This document shows, piece after piece, positions 5,219-7,639 of a stretch of DNA of 7,639 nucleotides; position 1 is the stretch's first letter, and each line of letters begins with the position of its first letter. The stretch is taken from assembly GCA_964511155.1 (NCBI GenBank), contig CAZEEJ010000228.1, forward strand, positions 1-7,639. Direction: 5' to 3'. The notes beneath the pieces were generated by a model, which saw only the letters and a list, made by a program, of their open reading frames with translations, searched no databases and was not told where the DNA came from. Position numbers and translations under genes: made by a program. Source of the stretch: JAAYDF01 sp964511155 (GTDB taxonomy: Bacteria; Planctomycetota; Phycisphaerae; UBA1845; PWPN01).

Positions 5219-6565
5219 ATGCAAACCGGACGAATGATAGTGGGCGTACTCTTGGCGTTGGGTAGTCTCGCGGCAACGCAGGCGCGGGCGGAGCGATTGC
5301 CGAACATCGTGATTCTGTTTGCCGACGATCTGGGATACGGCGACCTGGGCTGCTATGGGCATCCGACGATTGCCACGCCGGAGCTGGACCGCATGGCAGC
5401 CGAGGGCATGCGCTTCACGCAGTTCTACTCGACGGCGTGTGTGTGCACGCCGAGCCGGGCGGCCTTGCTCACCGGAAGGCTGCCGGCGCGCACCGGCATG
5501 TACAGCGACCAGCGGCGGGTGTTGTTCCCCAACTCGGCCGAGGGGCTGGCCCCGGAGGAGGTCACCCTCGCCGAGGTGCTGAAGGGTCGCGGCTATGCCA
5601 CCGCGTGCATCGGCAAGTGGCACCTGGGCCACCTGCCGCAGTACCTGCCCACCCGGCACGGCTTCGACGTCTACTTCGGCATCCCCTACAGCAACGACAT
5701 GAAGCCCGTCCCGGTGATCCGCGGCGAGGAGGTCATCGAGGAACCCGCCGATCAGACGACCCTCACCCGGCGATACACCGATGAGGCCATCCGGTTCATC
5801 GAGGCCCACAAGGCAGAGCCGTTCTTCCTCTATCTGCCGCACACCTTCCCGCACGTCCCGCTGTTTGCGTCAGAGGAGGCCCGCGGCAGCAGTGCGCGCG
5901 GACTGTACGGCGACGTGGTCGGGGAGTTGGACACGAGCGCCGGACGAATCCTGCAGAAGCTGCGCGATCTGGACCTGGCGTCGAATACCCTCGTGGTGTT
6001 CACCAGCGACAATGGGCCGTGGCTGACCCGCGGGCTGGATGGCGGCTCGGCCGGGCTGCTCCGCGACGGCAAGGGGTCCACGTGGGAGGGCGGCATGCGC
6101 GTGCCGTGCGTTGCTTGGTGGCCGGGGCGGATCAAGCCCGGGCAGACGGTCCGCGACCTGGCCTGCACCATGGACCTGTTCAATACCTGCATCGGATTGG
6201 CCGGCGGCAAGGTGCCCGCCGACCGGGCGATCGACGGGGTGGACATTGCGGGCCGCCTGCTGGGCGACCGGCCCAGCGGCCGCGAGGTGATGTTCTTCTA
6301 CCGCGGCTCGTTCCTCATGGCCGTGCGCCGGGGACCGTGGAAAATGCACCTGATCACGCAGGCCGCCTACGGCCCCGACGCTCGTCAGCGTGTCGAGCAC
6401 GATCCCCCCCTGCTCTTCCACCTGGAGCACGATCCGGCGGAGCAGCACAACGTCGCCGCCGATCATCCGGAGGTCATCGCGGCGATTCGCCAGGCGGTCG
6501 CGGAACACCAGGCCAGATTGACGGTGGCGCCGTCGAGGTTGGACTCCATCATCGAGAACGAATGA
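5219..6565 (+). CDS. Secreted sulfatase, arylsulfatase A-like (formylglycine type)
   Basis: A 448-residue sulfate-ester hydrolase of the alkaline-phosphatase superfamily. It starts MQTGRMIVGVLLALGSLA and carries a signal peptide probably cut after the ARA at about residue 24, so it acts in the periplasm or outside. Metal ligands sit in FADDLGYGD (Asp36, Asp37) and TSDNGPW (Asp264, Asn265). CTPSRAALLTGR holds Cys76 in the CxPSR signature, to be oxidised to formylglycine by a maturase not encoded here. GKWHLGH (Lys133, His135) and LPHTFPH (His208) complete the active site, and GKGSTWEGG carries a further conserved Lys. The order and wording resemble human arylsulfatase A, including LGCYGHP and GIPYSND. 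The substrate is unknown; sulfated glycans or glycolipids are plausible. ATG 5219 is chosen for its strong RBS GGGAGGA; an in-frame ATG at 5156 would bury the signal peptide. The last 17 bases overlap convergent nadC. Confidence 0.95.
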   Translation: MQTGRMIVGVLLALGSLAATQARAERLPNIVILFADDLGYGDLGCYGHPTIATPELDRMAAEGMRFTQFYSTACVCTPSRAALLTGRLPARTGMYSDQRRVLFPNSAEGLAPEEVTLAEVLKGRGYATACIGKWHLGHLPQYLPTRHGFDVYFGIPYSNDMKPVPVIRGEEVIEEPADQTTLTRRYTDEAIRFIEAHKAEPFFLYLPHTFPHVPLFASEEARGSSARGLYGDVVGELDTSAGRILQKLRDLDLASNTLVVFTSDNGPWLTRGLDGGSAGLLRDGKGSTWEGGMRVPCVAWWPGRIKPGQTVRDLACTMDLFNTCIGLAGGKVPADRAIDGVDIAGRLLGDRPSGREVMFFYRGSFLMAVRRGPWKMHLITQAAYGPDARQRVEHDPPLLFHLEHDPAEQHNVAADHPEVIAAIRQAVAEHQARLTVAPSRLDSIIENE

Positions 6566-7442
6566 CGATATCCATCCCGATATCGAGAGCGGGGGCGGAA
6601 TGGGTGATGGCTCCGACGGCGATGCGTTCGACGCCGGTGGCGGCGATGCGGCGGACAGTTTCGAGGGTCACACCGCCGGAGGCTTCGAGTTGCACCTTGC
6701 CGCGCAGGCCGCGTTCGTTGCGCCGCCGGACGGCCTCGCGCATCTGGTCGGTGGTGAAATTGTCCAGCAGGATCACGTCGATGCCGGGCACGGACAGCAA
6801 CTCGTCCAACTGTTCGAGGGTATCGACCTCGAACTCGATGAACTCGGGGCGGCGGTCGAGTTCGGCGATCCGTTGCAGCATGGCCTGGGCGGCTGCGGCC
6901 CACTGGCCGGCCGGCACGTCGGCCAGGTGGTTGTCCTTGACCAGCACCGCGTCATGCAGACCGAGCCGATGATTGCAACCCCCGCCGCAGCGCACGGCAT
7001 ACTTGTCAAGCTGTCGCCAGCCGGGGACGGTCTTGCGCGTGTCGTAGATGGCGGCTCGCGTGCCGGCCACGCCGTCGACGAACCGTCGGGTCATCGTGGC
7101 CACGCCGCACAGCCGTTCGAGGAAGTTGAGCAGCGTCCGCTCGATACCGAGGAGCAGCCGCAACGGGCCGGTCAATTGGGCGATGAGCGTACCCGGGGCG
7201 AGGAGGCCGCCGTCAGCCACGCGACAAACCACGGTCAGATCGTCGGTGCCGCATAGCTCAGCGAGGATATCCAGGAGTGCCCGGCCGGCGAACACGCCGG
7301 GCTCCCGGGCGACCAGGGCCGCCTCGCCGCGCGCATGCGGGTCGATCGCCACGAGCGAAGTCACGTCCCGCCCCGCGCCGTCCTCGGCCAGGGCGGCATG
7401 CCATAGCTTACGCCATACGTCAGATTCAGGGTCGGGGCTCAT
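6549..7442 (-). CDS. nadC: Nicotinate-nucleotide pyrophosphorylase (carboxylating), QPRTase
   Basis: This cytosolic enzyme converts quinolinate and PRPP to nicotinate mononucleotide, CO2 and pyrophosphate, the entry of the de novo pathway into NAD. The 297-residue product has family length. Motifs in order are ERTLLNFLERLCGVATMTRR (101-120), YDTRKTVPGWRQLDKYAV (133-150), RCGGGCNHRLGLHD (151-164), VLVKDNH (166-172), IEFEVDTLEQ (202-211), DVILLDNF (222-229), EASGGVTLE (253-261), and AVGAITHSAPALDIGMDI at the end. The Arg, Lys and His residues that bind quinolinate and PRPP in known QPRTases lie in these blocks and look intact. PGWR in place of the more usual PGLR is a mild variation. ATG 7442 is the first sensible start; no strong Shine-Dalgarno precedes it. 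It ends inside the sulfatase 3' end, convergently. Confidence 0.97.
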   Translation of the reverse strand: MSPDPESDVWRKLWHAALAEDGAGRDVTSLVAIDPHARGEAALVAREPGVFAGRALLDILAELCGTDDLTVVCRVADGGLLAPGTLIAQLTGPLRLLLGIERTLLNFLERLCGVATMTRRFVDGVAGTRAAIYDTRKTVPGWRQLDKYAVRCGGGCNHRLGLHDAVLVKDNHLADVPAGQWAAAAQAMLQRIAELDRRPEFIEFEVDTLEQLDELLSVPGIDVILLDNFTTDQMREAVRRRNERGLRGKVQLEASGGVTLETVRRIAATGVERIAVGAITHSAPALDIGMDIVIRSR

Positions 7443-7468
7443 CGGGTGTGCGCATCATCCAGGTGCAT

Positions 7469-7494
7469 GTTTCAATTAAACCAACACGTCGGTT
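7469..7494. promoter_or_regulatory. Two partly overlapping dyads upstream of nadC
   Basis: GTTTCAATTAAAC (7469-7481) is an imperfect AT-rich palindrome, GTTT and AAAC flanking an AATT-like centre. AACCAACACGTCGGTT (7479-7494) is a second imperfect dyad, 12 of 16 positions symmetric. Both lie between a candidate nadC -10 and the nadC ATG, where a repressor could act. I do not recognise either as the site of a known NAD regulator. Confidence 0.25.
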
Positions 7495-7503
7495 ACCGTT
7501 GCC

Positions 7504-7534
7504 ATTGTACTCGATGAGCCTGCGGAGGGTCCAA
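7504..7534 (-). promoter_or_regulatory. Weak candidate promoter for nadC
   Basis: On the minus strand, TTGGAC (7529-7534) and TACAAT (7504-7509) are separated by 19 bases, which is longer than ideal. It would give a leader of about 55 bases that includes the two dyads. Confidence 0.25.
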
Positions 7535-7588
7535 CCGTTATACTGTCGGCTCCCGGGGCGCGGACCGTCACAGGTTAGGCGGGTGGGT

Positions 7589-7617
7589 GGCCCATCCTTG
7601 CGCAGCAAGGGTGGGCT
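7589..7617. repeat. Stable hairpin, REP-like
   Basis: CCCATCCTTGC, the loop GCA and GCAAGGGTGGG form an 11-bp stem with one G-T pair. One G-C pair (7590-7616) and a wobble extend it outward. The preceding GGGTGGCCCA matches the outer edge of the inverted repeat at 772-783 read on the other strand, so both may belong to one dispersed repeat group. No T-run follows. Confidence 0.55.
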
Positions 7618-7639
7618 GGCGATGATCGAACGCGTGGGA

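Noticed and set aside
6566..6585. CGATATC-CATCCC-GATATCG inverted repeat just after the sulfatase stop, as terminator
   Set aside because: It lies in the nadC coding end and arises from the repeated Asp-Ile in LDIGMDI; the stem is only 7 bp and no T-run follows.
7469..7481. ATTGAAAC (minus strand), a sequence typical of CRISPR repeat ends
   Set aside because: Only one copy exists, no spacer-sized periodicity is present and there are no cas genes.
7539..7544. TATACT as a plus-strand -10 for a gene beyond the right edge
   Set aside because: No matching -35 is found at the right distance and no coding region can be shown in the remaining bases.
7426..7608. 60-codon minus-strand frame overlapping the nadC start
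   Set aside because: It begins in the REP-like hairpin, has no RBS, is composed of Arg/Pro/Gly-rich sequence without domain character, and covers the likely nadC promoter.

Overview
The window is GC-rich and gene-dense. It holds mainly housekeeping genes plus one secreted sulfatase and two predicted lipoproteins of unknown function. A Planctomycetota-type bacterium fits best. The reasons are an arylsulfatase-A-like secreted enzyme, a HIT protein opening with NLWAPWRMEY, short GC-rich lipoproteins with a Gly/Pro-rich linker, and degenerate 7-bp GATGAGT-type repeats between genes. This assignment is inferred from gene style; no rRNA or other direct marker is present.

Layout from left to right. 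(1) Positions 1-315, minus strand: the start of a lipoprotein gene running off the left edge, with a good ribosome-binding site and a consensus -10 box. (2) Positions 316-858: a 543-bp gap with no convincing gene, holding two nested inverted-repeat structures, one of them REP-like. (3) Positions 859-2553, minus: formate-tetrahydrofolate ligase (fhs), with an eukaryote-like P-loop-distal motif and C-terminus; its start codon lies in a 23-bp tandem duplication. (4) Positions 2629-3363, minus: an unknown lipoprotein upstream of fhs in the same direction. (5) Positions 3364-3445: a short divergent promoter region whose two candidate promoters both imply very short leaders. (6) Positions 3446-6565, plus: an Ap4A-phosphorylase-like HIT protein, a dGTPase-like HD hydrolase and a secreted sulfatase. 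A hairpin that overlaps the sulfatase ribosome-binding site separates the last two. (7) Positions 6549-7442, minus: nadC, convergent with the sulfatase and overlapping its last 17 bases. (8) Positions 7443-7639: the nadC upstream region and a stable REP-like hairpin.

Functional reading: fhs feeds one-carbon units into purine and formyl-Met synthesis, nadC makes NAD precursor, and the HIT and dGTPase-like genes clean up dinucleotides and dNTPs. The HIT-dGTPase pair looks like a real operon. The sulfatase appears to be attached behind it with its own translational control element. I see no CRISPR array, transposase, tRNA, rRNA or clear defence system. The most unusual signals are non-coding: the RBS-masking hairpin at 5172-5215, the start-codon duplication at 2531-2576, the divergent near-leaderless promoters at 3372-3432 and the inverted-repeat cluster at 505-777.
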